This document shows positions 14,416-31,781 of a stretch of 64,000 nucleotides of DNA, in pieces. The notes below the pieces were generated by a model. It was not told the DNA's origin. It ran no database searches and worked only from the letters and a program-made list of their open reading frames with translations. The translations under genes and the position numbers were made by a program. The stretch's first letter is position 1. Each line of letters opens with the position of its first letter. The stretch is from Chrysoperla carnea (Eukaryota; Arthropoda; Insecta; Neuroptera; Chrysopidae), in contig NC_058341.1 of NCBI RefSeq assembly GCF_905475395.1, forward strand, positions 34,859,501-34,923,500, given 5' to 3'.

Positions 14416-17400
14416 CGTATTTTCATATTTTGTTAAAAATTGCGAAAACAAATAATCGATATTCCTTATTGACTGAAAAAAGTTTTGCCTGCGTAGCTTT
14501 CGAAACAAAATTCAAACAAAGGTTTCAACACTCCTCTTTCTTGGCGAAAACTTATAAAAGACGATGTAAATCTGAAAAAAAGGTACTCACTTTCAACGAG
14601 TTTGAACTGATAAATAGGAATGTATGAATATTATTTTATTGATCTAACATTCACGTAGTATCTCATCTATTTAACAAGATTCAATTACCGAAGCTGTAAA
14701 TAGATATATTTACCAGGTAAAATGTGTCCCAATATTAAAATACTTCTTTCGTGGTAATCGTATTCAGATATGTATATTAAAATTACTAAGTTAGAAATAT
14801 AACATATTTATCAGCAGTATCAGTCAATAACAAGCAATTACTAAATCTACAATTACTAAAATATAACCTGAAACCCCGGAATATCTCGAAAAATAATAAG
14901 TTTACAAGATAATGTTTAGTACAAAAGTTGTATAGCGTTAAAGGAATTATAAGAAATCATCATATCCAAATTTCGAGGGTGGTCATAACTTACAAGACAT
15001 TCTCCTACATGTTCAGCTGTATGCCAAGACTCTCTTGTTCGGCTGTCAAAGTATAAACACGAAAAAGTTTAATTATTACACCTATAATAAGAGGACAGCA
15101 AAGTTTCAATAATGGTTACATTTTCAAATCCCTCGAAGATGCAGCTAGCAGATCGACAGAAGTTAATTTTGACATCCAGTCCGAAAAATATAGTAAAAAA
15201 AAACGATGTGTCATTAATTCCAGTGACCGACGAACTGTTATTTATTGCTCTTCATTGTAGGTAGAACACTGTGTACTTTGAAGAAAATATTTAAAACTGT
15301 ATTATAAATGCATGATATAACACTATTTTATTTTTTATTTTATTCTGTAATTTTTATTCTCAAAGCATACGATTTTTATTCCCAAGGCCAATAAATTAAT
15401 AATAAATTTCTTCATATATATCAGAAAAATTTAATACTTTCTTTAATGGAATAAATAAAACTTACTTATAAATAGAAATTACAAAACTTGAATATCATTA
15501 ATAAAACCAAGGGAAAGATACACAGGAGTCGTGGCAGGATTAAAACTTAAAAAAGCCAGTCTGTAGAATGACTGAAGCACTACAAGAGGGGGCTATTATT
15601 TTAGAGAAATTTTATCCATATATTTGAACATTATTGTTGTAAGTTCTATAGGAACCATACTAATCGCCCCAAATGCAAATATACCCGCCACTGGTCGTAG
15701 ACAAGACCACAAACCGCAAGGCATTTGATATGAGTCATAAAACAAAATAAGCTTGCAACTAGCAATCATTAAACAAGTCTTCAAATGCAAAACTTTATTG
15801 AAATTAGTTTCATAAAACTCAACCTATAACCGGACAGATAGATAGCGAAGCATTGCATTTTTTAATTGAAGATCCATCTTATTTATTCATAACAACCAAA
15901 CAAACCACTCTGAATGCGGATATAACCATCAATGAATGTTTTAATAAAAGATGCAAGTTTAATGGTAAATATATGTTTGCCAAGCATTCACATTTATTTA
16001 TAAGATATATTGCCCGTCACCCGTCAGCTTCGATGGACAATTCTATCTTTATAAACAATATTCAACTGTCCATTAACAAGCATATTTCCTTTATGAACTC
16101 CCCTTTCTTTGCGACGAATTTGTTTTCGAACAAATTTTATAATATTTTTTCCCTCGAAATATTATATAACTTAAGTTTTCCGCCCTAAAAAGAGGTCATC
16201 TAAAAGAGGTGGACGTCATGAATATCTTTGATCTCTGTTCGACCTTCACAAAGCTATCCTCACAATATGTATATATCTCTACAATCCTACAACGCTGAGC
16301 TAACTTTGCTCGCAATGTTTACTTTAAACTAAGGGCGGAAGCATATTTTATACAAAACAAATAATGTGTGAATTTGACCTAAATCGATGTAGTATTTCAG
16401 AAGTGACACGATGACATACAGATGCACCAACGATTATTTATACAAATATAGATTATGAAATCAATGAAAATAATGTATCAATGTGTGAATTGATATCCAA
16501 CAATCGTGCCTAACTAAATAAAAGGTATTCTAATAATTATTTTTTATTTTTATATTATGAATATGCCACAGTCATTAATTTTGAAATAAATAGGTAATAT
16601 GAGACTGAACACAATACAAAAATATTTAGATTATTATCGTACAAATGAATTAAAAAAAGAGTGTATTCCTATGAAAATACTTTCATTTTTTTAGTTTTTA
16701 CGTATTTAATACATAATATATAGTTTAGAGAATAGTGGCGATAGTGTTTTGAAAAATGTACTACTACTCGTAGATCAATTCCGTTGCGATATTAGTGTTC
16801 AGCGACCCCAAAAACCCCCGAATAGCGAATTTGGACTGGTTATAAAACGAATTTCCCGAAAAGCTCAGGATACACCAAATAGCTCGGAGTTTGGAATCAT
16901 TTTCATCACTTTTAATCGAATTGTGAATTTAGTCATTACGCAAATTGCATATAATTTTTATTTCTTATAAATCAATTTAGGTCACAAAGTTTTCTGAGGC
17001 TCTAACGAACCGAATGCACAAAACCGCATTTAAATCCGTCTTACTAGTCTGTTTTCGAACTTTGGTCACTTATAATGCTTCTTTCGCGCGACTATAAGTA
17101 ATATGTATTCTAAAAAAACATATATTCTAGAAATGCAGAATCTCTATCGAATGATCGTTCAAGAGGCTCAACTATTGACATTAAGCTTATTATTTTGTAA
17201 ATATTAAAGATTAATATTTATATATACAAGGTAGTATTAGTATTCATTGTAATTATTCTATCTTGTAATGGCTACTTTACCCAAACCTAATCATAAAATA
17301 GAAAAACAAGAAAAATTTTAAGCTAGTTCTATTAGAAAATTTTTGGAACCAGTTTTACAAATGGTAGCACTACCACGATCTGCTCTAATTGAAATATATT

Positions 17401-19019
17401 TATTTTATAAACATTACTTAATAAACAAATTTACTTGTTGTTTCATTTTATAAGCAGAAGATAATTTTATTAACATTGACATTATACCCAAAGTGAATAT
17501 GCGTAAATATATAATTCATTATTTTATTTCAACAAAAGAATCATTTATTATATCAAAAAAAATTACGCAGCTATTACTTTCTTTTATTTTCAAAAAGTTT
17601 GAAGATTAATTACTTTAACCAAATCAAAATCTACATTTTCAAATTTTTACAATCGAATAGGATATTTTGTAGAGAACTTTCGAGACAATTGAGTGGATTG
17701 GTCTGGGTGAGTAAACTCCCAGACCTTAAGCCACCAATATTATTACCTCATGGTAATTGTGTTATTACATCACTGTAATTTTTAGCATAGAATGGCCTGA
17801 ATTAAAGTCTGATATACTAGTACAACTCAGGAAATTTTTTTTTTCTTATAAAATCAGACCTTATTTCAACCTTTTTTTCTTATCGGGGGACTTAAACCTG
17901 AACTTTTTCGATTATTTGTTGATGTTTATTTGATGATGTGAATTATTTCTTTCTCTTCAAAATTGATACAGTTTTCGGTCTTCAGTCCTGTTCGAAGGGG
18001 GCACCACGAACTACGTTTTTTGTATTAGTTACGGTATTTCCATCATTAATTTACCACACTTGTGTACAAGCACCAATTTCTCAGGAAAGTTTCAGAAGTG
18101 CATTTTTCTCAGCCTGATAGTTTTAACGACGGAGGGCTCTGTGTTCAAGCTCTCCTGAATTTGGTTTGTTTTTTCTATTAACTATTTCTTAAAAATTTTT
18201 TATATTTACTTAATATAATTTACATTTATTTAATATAATTCACAATCGTATCCCTGAATCAAAGTCACGCAAACAAATGAAATGACTTTGACAAGTGCAA
18301 CAAGAGTATATTTCGTTCACGATAGTTTGACGAGAAAACCATTGACCCCGCATGACAGTATGATGCAGTTTGGACCAAAAGAGCAGCGAATTCAATACTA
18401 TGAATTATTTCAATTTGTTTACATTTTGCTCCAATGGTTTGATAATTTTTATAATTCAAAGGTGATGATTACCTTGCGGTATTTCACATTTGTAACACTA
18501 CTCTGCTCTTGAATGATTAAAACTAATAAATTATAAATTCAAAGTGGAACAAAAATCCGCCTTTTCATGAAGTAAAAAAAAAGTAATTAATTTAAATAGA
18601 AATTGTTAATTGAATTAAGGTAAATGGTAGTCAGAAATAAATTCAATTTAAGTTTAAGGTAACTCGACACTCAAGGGTGATTAGCCAAGTATACCTACTA
18701 AGATGATACAAGTCCTGTGCATGGAAACCGATTACAATAAACCATGGCGGTTAAATACTTAAGCTGTCGTTTAATTGATAAGAACGGAATAACCGAATAC
18801 GTTTTATGCATTTCCATGAAAAATTTAATACAAACAGTACTAATAAACTAATAAATCATGAATAATCAATCCACCCACTAAAATCAATCATTTTTCATTG
18901 CTCATACATGTTCTTTGAGAGTGGTCCGATATTATTGTTCCGAATCCCGATAGATGTCTTCTTTGACCTATTATTTTCTTTTTTAAGTAAACTAATTAAA
19001 TTTTATTCTATTGTTGCAG
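14416..19019. other. Gene-free stretch before the GMC gene
   Basis: No supportable coding exon. Open frames at 15596-15790 (-), 15853-16188 (+) and 16749-16970 (+) have no motif or splice partners, and the last resembles repeat sequence. The 5' untranslated exon of the GMC gene must lie upstream of the acceptor at 19018-19019, perhaps within this stretch, but I cannot locate it. The region 17940-18170 is slightly richer in GC and may be an old SINE or other repeat. Confidence 0.5.
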
Positions 19020-19026
19020 GTAGTAA

Positions 19027-23201
<4,175 letters not shown>

Positions 23202-26200
23202 CTAGAAAATGGAATTAATTACATGAAACAATTAATTAGTGAAGAAAATTATTTAAAATATGCAACAGCCACCATATGAGAAATGTAGTACTTACTGAAT
23301 GTTGTATTTTTATTGTAAATAATTTTCGCCGCATTATTATGTGTTTAGAAATATTTATTGTTTTCGTTTAAATTTATTTTTATAATTTAGTTTTTATTAT
23401 TAAAAGATGGAAAAGAAATCCTATTTATTTTGCAAGTCCATAATCCTTCAAATTTAAAATAATTAAGAGTACTAAATGCCAAACTCAAAAGTAGATCTTC
23501 AACCAAAAGAAATAGCAAGGAAACCATAATATCATAAAAAAAAGTTGATTTTAAGAACGTTGAATTTTGTGGTTTTTTTAATTGAATAGATAGTGATGAA
23601 GTACGCCTGGTACCTGACAACGGTTGTTTAAACTGCGCTAAGTTTTTTTTTAATCTTTTAAAGTCCTTTTGTTAATCATTTTTCATGTCTTTTAGCACAT
23701 AAAATAAAAATACCAAAAAGTTAACGCTAACTCCGCACTAGTATTATTCTAATAACTAAAAAAGTGAAACTTACAAAATTATAAAAAAACTCAGACTATT
23801 GCTAGTTTTTCTTTGTAGCTCTCGCCAAACTGATCCGATTTTCAAAATTGAACCAAAAAATTATGATTCAGTTTTATAATAAAGAATGTAATTTTAATTT
23901 GCCAGATAGATTATTCAAAACGGATTTCATTCCTACCTAAGATAAAGAAAGAAAGAAATATCTTAAATTCAGTCATCTTAAAGTCAACATTGCCATCTCT
24001 CGTACCAATAGGCAAAATTAATAAATTCCATTATCTTACCCTTTTGGAACTAGAAAGTGATGTTTTCAATATTACTTATCCTTTTCAGTTTTTTTGAGGT
24101 TTCGATCTGCTATAAAAATCAACGGAAAGTGCTCCTCCATGATTTTCTGAATTTTACATCGAAACATTCATCAATTCGTAACTTTAACTATTGTCCAATA
24201 CTTAATAACCATGATAAAATTCTGTAAAAAAAATTCCACTTAAAAAAGTCAAACCCGAAACCCTTAAAGTTTCGTCATGCACATTCGCCCGTTAATATAA
24301 TTCTAAAAATGAATTGAAATATATTATTTTCCACTTTTCATATTTAAAATGTGTTCTTTATAATTATAAACAGGAAAATAGGAAAAAATTCATACTTAAG
24401 GTAACTTTGAGTTTTGCATTTAGCTACTCTATTTAGAATCCAAGGTTTACATATGCTATACAATAATTACTTCTCACTGTCTTCTTCAATTTCATCCTTC
24501 TTCCAAATTTTATTTATTGCTGAACTTAAACCGTTGCCAAATATAGTTTTGTAGAAAAGTAATCTGTATTATGTATATATAAACCTTGTTTAGAATCTAT
24601 ACCGGAAGAAAAATATGCGATTTTGAAAACACTGTAAAACAAAAACCGATGAATTTTCTAAATTATTTTTACCAACTTAATATTCATAATATAGCGTTAA
24701 GGAAATTACATAAACATTAATTTCCAATTAACTATAAATAACATGTTTAAAAACTAAATTTTAAATTAAGTAAATGTTAAAGGACTTAAGAAAGCATTCA
24801 AGAAAATTTAGTGAATGTAACTAGAACTGAGAGTTCAGAAACACATGCTTTCAGGCGACCAAGTTATACACAGCTTTCCACAGGATTTAAACAATCCATT
24901 GTCAGTTCCGTTTTTTCAGTGCTTCAACAATTGGTTGCCGGTTATTCTGGTGTTCAGTTTCTTTACCTGCTGATAATTTTCCTTTCAGATAAAGTCTCAA
25001 AAAAAATCGAAATGCGTTAGATCCGAGTATTTATAACTTACATAACAATTTAATTTAGTTAAAAATACAAAAATGGTAAATAAATAATATGCAATTGTTT
25101 TTGGGATGGATTGCAGCGTTTTCAAATTTGCACTCTTCTCTATATCACCAGGTATTTCCCAGAGACAGCTTTTCAACGACCTTATCTAGGTCGTTATTAG
25201 TACGCCAAAAAATGCCCTTATATATACCTTTTTAGTGTATAAAGGAATACTATTAAAGGATGTATCCATGAAGTTCGAAAACCTTCGATTAAAATGGAAA
25301 ATTGGGAAGTTTGAATCAAAAATCTAAAATTGCATTTCCGATAGATTTTATCAAATATTATTTTTTTATTTTTAAGTTTATTCATCGAACTTCTTGTTTA
25401 TTCGAGCGTAGTCGAACTTCTGACGCAAGAACTAATGTATTATGTATGTATAATTAATTATTAGAAAATTGTTGGAAAATGTTTAAGAAAAGTATTCTGT
25501 AAATTAAAAAAGTGCCTAATAATTGTATAGTATAATTAAAAATAAAAATTTTATAAAATAAATTGTTCATTTTCTCTCTACAATCATTTTCATCCATACA
25601 ATCTGTAAATTACCAGATTCAAAAAGACTTGGCTATCTAACCTTTTGTGGAAGCCAGAAAGATAACTCACACCTAGTTTTAAAATGAGCTTACGGTATAA
25701 AGTAGAAATCGTCGTTTATTTGTATTTTAGAAAATTGCGAATTTACTCAGGAATATCACCAGAAAACTTCCGAAGAATATGCCCCGTGGTGTGGCATAGA
25801 TAAAATTAAGGCATAGTGAAAGAAAGTTTTGCAAAGTTTTACTTTCACCCGAAAAAATAGTTTGCAACTTCCTTTATTTGGTTAAAAATGCTTTTTATTA
25901 TAATAGTAAAATAAATTTAAAAATTTTATCATTCATAGTGAGTAAACATCATTTGATATGCAAATTTCGTTTACAGTTTTTATAGTTTTTTCATTCTTAC
26001 AAAAAATAAACATAATCCTACGATAAACTATTTTATTTAAATAAAAGTGTTTCCAAAAAAAAAAACTATTTTGCTTATACAAAGATTTCGAAATATAAAA
26101 AACAAAAAATTCTGAACTCCATTTGAGAAATTCAAAAAAATAAATTACTAAATATTTTGAATAGAATAAAATACAATTTCTAAGATAATGCAAAAATAAT

Positions 26201-26379
26201 AAAAAATTGATTCCTTTGAATTTACAAAATGCAGCTTTTTGAAATAAGTTGCTGTATCATTTTGAAAGTATATTAAATTTGAAACAATTATAGCCAACCT
26301 ACAGCTCCGTATGCCTAATAGTATTTAAGATATGATGCGTGAAAAATTTATATAGTTTTATAAAATTTTACTTATGTTA

Positions 26380-26500
26380 AATCGTTAAAGATAGAACAAA
26401 AGTTTAAATGTTAAAAATGTTCCTTATAAAAAGGTTAAACATCTTTTGTGTAAAACGATTTTTAGTAAACATCATTATTTTCTCGTGAGGGGGTAAATTA
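26380..26500 (+). repeat. Long dispersed repeat, partial copy 3
   Basis: The stretch AAGATAGAACAAAAGTTTAA, the TGTTCCTTATAAAA block, the GTAAACATCATT block and the CTCGTGAGGG block follow the same order as in the longer copy at 33790-34400. Only about 120 bp of the family is present. Confidence 0.6.
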
Positions 26501-27142
26501 GAGCAAAACTTTGCTGTCCATTTTCTCTTAAATATAAAAGATAGAGAGATGAAAATTTGTAGGTAGCTTCGACTAGTGAGCCTTAAAAAAAGTTTTTATA
26601 ACAAACAAACAAAATTATTCCAGAAGATAAATGGTGGCCGGAAGGTGATGTTAAGCTCCATTTTGGTATGTTATTTGGACCCTTTAGGGGAGTGTCAGAC
26701 TACATTTTGCAAGCAAAAAAGCAGCTTTACATCCCGTTTTGTGATTTTAATGTAGAATTTGTCTGGCGTAAAACTGAAAATCAATAAAATGTAGTTTAGC
26801 CCAAATATTAATAGGATTGAGAGCCACTGATTGAAAGAGGGAGTATTGTCCAACAAACATATATATATTAGGAAAATATATTCCTAGATAATTTTTTATT
26901 ATATAAAAAATAAAATTTGTTACTCATGGATACCTTATTATGAATGCTAATTTGAACGATAATATACACTAAATTAATAAACTCTACAGGTGAGAGCCAC
27001 CTTTATGGCCCACACCATCAACTTTCTAACATATGAAAAGAAAAAATTGTTCTTTTCGTTTGTGATGAAAATAAAGTCTGCGCCATTGCAATGCTTACAA
27101 GTAAATTACAGTAAATATTGTTGCTTAGAGGGAGGGTAAACA

Positions 27143-27430
27143 TATTCAAGTGTTGCAATATTGAGATGCCTATTTCTTTTAATTTGTTAAAACTTTAATA
27201 ACACTATTCAATATTTCTCAAAAGGGATCGTTTTACCGATTTTGTAAGAATAAGTGGATAAAGTAAAATGGGCATTGCGTTTTTTACCAAACAATTCACA
27301 TAAAATAGTAATTTTTCTATTACGCTGAATTTAAATCCACACATTCAAGATCCCCCCACATAACGGGAAATAAAGGGAATCATTTTACCTATAACAATAA
27401 AAATAGGGATCATTTCTCATTTCTCAAAAA
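27143..27430. repeat. Partial copy of the GGGATCATTTTACC element
   Basis: This stretch matches, in opposite orientation, the inner part of the terminal-inverted-repeat element at 40628-41368. Shared blocks are CAATATTTCTCAAAAGGGATCG, split here as CAATATTTCT and CAAAAGGGATCG, then CAATTCACATAAAATA and two GGGATCATTT motifs. The ends of the element are missing. Confidence 0.65.
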
Positions 27431-27593
27431 TATGTCCATTCACGAACCACACATTTATACACAGGCATCAATCTAAGAAACGTAGATATGTTGAAAATTT
27501 TGATTTATATTTTCGGATCCATTACAATAACTTCCCTAATTGGGAAGTTAAAAATTATTTTAAGTATTTAAATAGACATACATGACAAACGGA

Positions 27594-27600
27594 TATAAAT
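27594..27600 (+). promoter_or_regulatory. Candidate TATA box of the small secreted gene
   Basis: TATAAAT lies 103 bp before the ATG at 27703. The position fits a start site near 27625 and a short leader, but the region is so AT-rich that a chance match is quite possible. Confidence 0.3.
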
Positions 27601-27702
27601 AATTAAAAAATTATTTCAACGAATTTATATTCGTCATTGAACAAAGTACATCCTAATCGATCGTTGATATTAATAATACATTAAAAATATATCGCTTTTA
27701 TT

Positions 27703-30700
27703 ATGTTACCTAAAATATTATATTCGTTATTTATTGTGATAATAATTACAATTATGGGTAATTACTGTTATTATTATTATTATTATTAATTTTTATTTGC
27801 ATATTGCATTTTGCTTTAATTTTTTATCGAATTATTTTGTAAATATATTATTTACATAGTTGGAAATTAAAGTAGTTTAATCGTCCTGGTGTAAGCCCTG
27901 GCAAACAAATACGTTTCAATATAAAATCTCATTTCAAATGAAAAAAATTTGCGTAAACTGCGAAGCAATAAATCAAATCTTTGACTTTTTTTGAAAATTT
28001 CAAATAAATCAGTTGGTTGGTCTTCAAAAGCTTTTTGCTCTTAAACTTTAAATCATTTATGTATAATGCGTTACATAAAAATATGCTATATAATGCTATA
28101 TATAAAAATTTAAGGTGTCAGAATTTGCATTTGTTACTGTAAAGAATTCGGAATAGTTTTTTTTTCCTGACCAAGTATGTCTGATTTTGAAAACAAGCTC
28201 AATTGAAATATAGCAGACTTTTCATATAACTGAGAATTTATCTAATTTCAAAACTAATAGAAGGATTTTGTGTTCAAATTTATTGATATTCATGTAGAGA
28301 GTAAGAAAGAATCCCAGGATACCAAAATCTTAAAAAACTTTGCGGATTTCAGTGTTTGGATCTGATCGGCTAAGTTATATTTACACATAAAAGTCAATTT
28401 TTATATAAATCAAAATAGTAGGAGAGATTATAGATATTTCAAATATCGATTTTTTTCGGCTTATATTTTACTCGCGAAAATTTGTATACCATAAAAGTAC
28501 GTATTTAATGAAATAAAAAATAAAGGAATAGTTTAATCATGTTCAAAAATTTGCTAAGTGGTTTCAAGTTGTGTTTTATATAATCGAACAATTTTATTCG
28601 AACCTTAGATTTAGAAAATAAAAATAATAAGGAAATAATAATATCTAAACTCAGAATAGAATAGATATTTAAGATACATTGAGTTAATAAACGCACCATT
28701 ATAACACTTCAAAAACGTTTCTGTCTCCTTTTGCTTATCATTAACTAACTGTTTCTTTACAGACTCAAATCAAGAAATGACAAATCGGATGGAATATCCG
28801 TTGTCCCCAGCCTTACCAAATAGAGTAAGAGCTATGGCAAATAAATCTAGTAACGAATATAGATTGCAGAAAAGAGAATCAGATCCGGATGCCATGGCAG
28901 ATCCAGAAGGTAAATTTTTTGAAGTATTTATGAAAAAGTAGCTGCATACTTTTGAATTCATACGCATGAACAACAGGCTCGAAATATGCAACCGGCTTAA
29001 TAAAAATCAAAATTTTAGTAAAATAAAAACAAAATACTCATCTACTTTAGAGCATAATAAGAGCTGAAGTTGGTGCAGTTGGATGAATGCAGACGAAAAA
29101 TATAGTTTTTCAATATGTAATTAAATTTTCAATTTTCAATATTTTGTAAATTAGTTCAGATTTCGAAAAATTGTATTCTTACTTTTCGTCTAATATTGTC
29201 AAATTATAACATAATCAAAATCACCATCAAAATTTAAAAAATATATTTGTGTCCCCGCTACCGTACTCATACATCTTTAATTAGTCTGGTATTTAAATAA
29301 AATCAATCAATTTCTCCAAAATTGCCTCGTAAATACTTAATACAGGTTGAGGAGGCACAGGTTGCCCTTTTTTAGTATCTCGCTATTATTTCACGAAAGA
29401 ATGAAATAACCAGATCCGAAATTCATAGGAATAAATTACCCTGGAATTGAACATGTTTTGATGTTTTTTTTTTTTTTTTTATTACTGAATTACTGAAATA
29501 TTCTTACTTTTAGGAAGAGCAGGTCTTGGGGATATAGCTAAGCCTCTCAGTCAGTCGCCTATGGGTCAGTCACCCTTAAGCTCGTTAGCCTCTGGTATGA
29601 TGCCAAAAAAAATCATTATGGGTACCTTTCAAGCTGCGATAATAGAGCCAAGTACGGGTGATTTACAAAACTTGGCGGGAGGCTTACAAAATTTCCAAGG
29701 ATTATTGGGAGGAGGAGGAGGAGGTACCAAATAAAGTTTTTTAATTAGCTTATTAATTTTAAATTTTTTTATACTTATAATTATGTAAAACATAATAAAA
29801 ACTATCAAAAAAATATTTTTGTTCTATTTATTTACCAAATTATACTGGGAAATTATTTACTTCAAGCAGTCAACAATAAGGAAGGTAAAAGCAGGCTTAA
29901 CTTTTAAAAAATTTTAATAAAAAATACTTTATAAGTACTTACAAGCAGAAAATAATTTTTTCAATCCATCACTCACTCATACACGACTATTTTTAAAAGC
30001 TTGAGGTGCTCAATTTTAAAATATCGAGAAATATAATCTACCTACTTTTTTTTCGATTCATTCTTGATATTGAGCGCCTCAAGCTTTTACAAATAATCGT
30101 GTATGAGTGACTCATAGAAAAAATTATTTTCTGCTTTTTAGTACAATGAAAGTTTGTCCCTTAAAAAGTATTTATTAATTTAATTTTTTAGTTACGACTA
30201 AAATAAAGCTCTTAAACAATCTATTTATAAAATATACTGGAAGCAATGGGAAAATCAAGACACAATTACCCTTACCATGCATTGTCATCCAAATTAGGCG
30301 TGCATGCAAAATTTCAGCTCAATTGGTTGACGTAACTGCTTCAAAATTGAGTTGCAAGAATCCACCCAGACAAACATACATACCTACATACATTGCAAGT
30401 TATTTGAAAGCTTATAAAAAATCAGCAGTGGTTATAGTATGACTATACCATTAAAAGAATGGGCTATTTTTATTAGGCAGATTATTTCTTATTATTAATT
30501 TATTCAATGCCTGCTGAAACCCATTTTAAGACTATTTTCGTCGATCTATTTTAAGGCACTGATTTTCGCATGGCAAAATTATTTTCCCAATGTTTATGGT
30601 CTCTTATAAAACTAGCCTTTTTAAACATTTATAGAATTCTCAAGTCTTTCTAACAAAATCAATACATGAAAATATTACATCGTGTAGCCACTAGCAATTC

Positions 30701-30956
30701 CTCGAAGTTTTACGAGAGTAAGGCTTCTTAAATTTTTTTTGCTGTGTTCAGACATTTTTCATGATTTGAATCTTACTTTTGGATTTTTTTAAAACCTATG
30801 CCAGGGATTCGTAATTTAAACGTTGATGAGATATTTTTTTTACTCTCTCTTTTTCTTTCTCAAATGAAATCTTCTATTTCAGGTACGCCAGATAAAGAAA
30901 AATGTTTCAAGCAAAAATTGTATGTACTAAAGGGGTGTATCTCACGGGCACCTTGA
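27703..30956 (+). CDS. Small secreted protein of unknown function
   Basis: I do not recognise this family. Four exons, 27703-27757, 28763-28909, 29514-29723 and 30883-30956, join through three phase-1 introns into 161 aa (486 nt). The start is MLPKILYSLFIVIIITIM, a good signal peptide. Next comes a polar segment with a dibasic KR at residues 55-56 (RLQKRESDPD) followed by acidic DPDAMADPE. Then there is a Ser/Gln/Pro/Met-rich part, a LQNLAGGLQNFQGLLGGGGGG glycine stretch (broken here as LQNLAGGLQNFQ and GLLGGGGGG), and a basic tail with two cysteines, EKCFKQKLYVLKGC. If intron 3 is not removed, the frame ends at TAA 29732-29734 (140 aa, ending GGTK), and AATAAA signals at 29730-29735 and 29794-29799 would allow polyadenylation there. 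AATAAA at 31297-31302 could serve the long form. The gene could encode a peptide precursor, a secreted structural protein or a venom- or saliva-type protein; the sequence does not decide. The consistent phases make the model more than chance. Confidence 0.6.
27768..27789. repeat. TTA microsatellite
   Basis: About seven tandem TTA units lie just inside intron 1 of the small secreted gene, 10 bp after the splice donor. Confidence 0.8.
29794..29799 (+). terminator. Candidate intronic polyadenylation signal
   Basis: AATAAA lies 60 bp after the stop codon that appears if the third intron of the small secreted gene is retained. A second AATAAA (29730-29735) overlaps that stop. Either could produce the shorter transcript. 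Confidence 0.4.
29913..30190. repeat. Foldback element in intron 3 of the small secreted gene
   Basis: The left arm (about 29913-30015, with GCAGAAAATAATTTTTTC, CACTCATACACGA and AAAAGCTTGAGG) is matched in reverse complement at about 30068-30190 around a short AT-rich loop. A diverged relative of the right flank appears at about 35930-36070. It is likely a miniature inverted-repeat DNA transposon. Confidence 0.75.
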
Positions 30957-31134
30957 ATTGAATCTTGATCTTCAAGGTCAGTTCAAAATCACCTCGTTTT
31001 CGTTACTGGTGAGAGATAGAAGATTGCCACAAATCCCGAAAATTTCTTTCCCCCCAATTGGATTTACCTATAGGGTCCGCTTTGCTTTCCTTTCCCCTAA
31101 CCCTTATAAAAATTTCTAAGCACATAGAATTTTC

Positions 31135-31515
31135 CATACAATATTAAAGTTACTATTATACAAGATATACAGAATGTACGATTTACATCTAGGCATATAA
31201 ATATAACGAGTTTGACAGAATACATGCGTAAAGCAATGCATCTAAGTGAGAGGTCTATACATGTGTTGAAGCTTCAATATCCGTTGAAATAGTTGTAATA
31301 AACTTGGAGAGTGTGAGTTTCTTAGTCGAATAGATCAACTACAGCAGATAAGCAACGATACAAGTCTCTTTTGCAATTTCATATATACCCTATAATACCT
31401 TTTACTTAGAAGCATTGCTTAACGCATGTACTCTGTCATACTCGTGATATTTATATGCCTAGATGTAAATCGAACATTCTGTATAAGTTCGAATACTAAT
31501 AGTGACCTTGTTTCG
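31135..31515. repeat. Foldback element, arms about 95 bp
   Basis: The left arm at about 31165-31260 (CGATTTACATCTAGGCATAT, GACAGAATACATGCG, AGCAATGCATCTAAGT) is matched in reverse complement at 31393-31485. Pairing weakens but continues outward to about 31135 and 31515. The frames on both strands here belong to the element and are not genes. Confidence 0.8.
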
Positions 31516-31749
31516 ATGTTTACGTTTGAGACAAATTACACTTACCGAACAATAAACAAACAAAAAATTTACATAATCAACACACATATGCACACCATTA
31601 CATTTTTGTAATAAAACTTGACATAATAATAATGATTTCAATTTTGATTGACAGGGAGTTATTTAAAAATTCGAATTGCATGCAGAAAAATGTCATTTTC
31701 GATTTTCCATCGTCGCGCACACATAACATTGTTTACCATCATTAAATTC

Positions 31750-31781
<32 letters not shown>

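Larger units (their letters stand above)
23202..27593. other. Gene-free stretch between GMC and the small secreted gene
   Basis: After the GMC stop I see no canonical AATAAA close by, so its 3' end is not defined. The rest is AT-rich non-coding DNA. Pieces resembling the CAGACAGACA family lie near 23755-23880, and two further repeats within this interval have their own entries. The frame at 24811-25020 (+) has no motif or splice partners. Confidence 0.5.

Noticed and set aside
15596-15790. Hydrophobic 64-codon minus-strand frame resembling a receptor fragment
   Set aside because: Too short, with no adjoining exon or recognisable receptor motif.
15853-16188. 111-codon open frame on the plus strand
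   Set aside because: No domain, low-complexity residue mix, no splice context and no second copy; the best guess is a chance frame.
16749-16970. 73-codon plus-strand frame
   Set aside because: The sequence around CGACCCCAAAAACCCCCG looks like a dispersed repeat and no protein motif is visible.
31756-31781. Run of 26 A as a retrocopy tail
   Set aside because: No gene-like or SINE-like body could be recognised upstream, so a simple slippage run is as likely.
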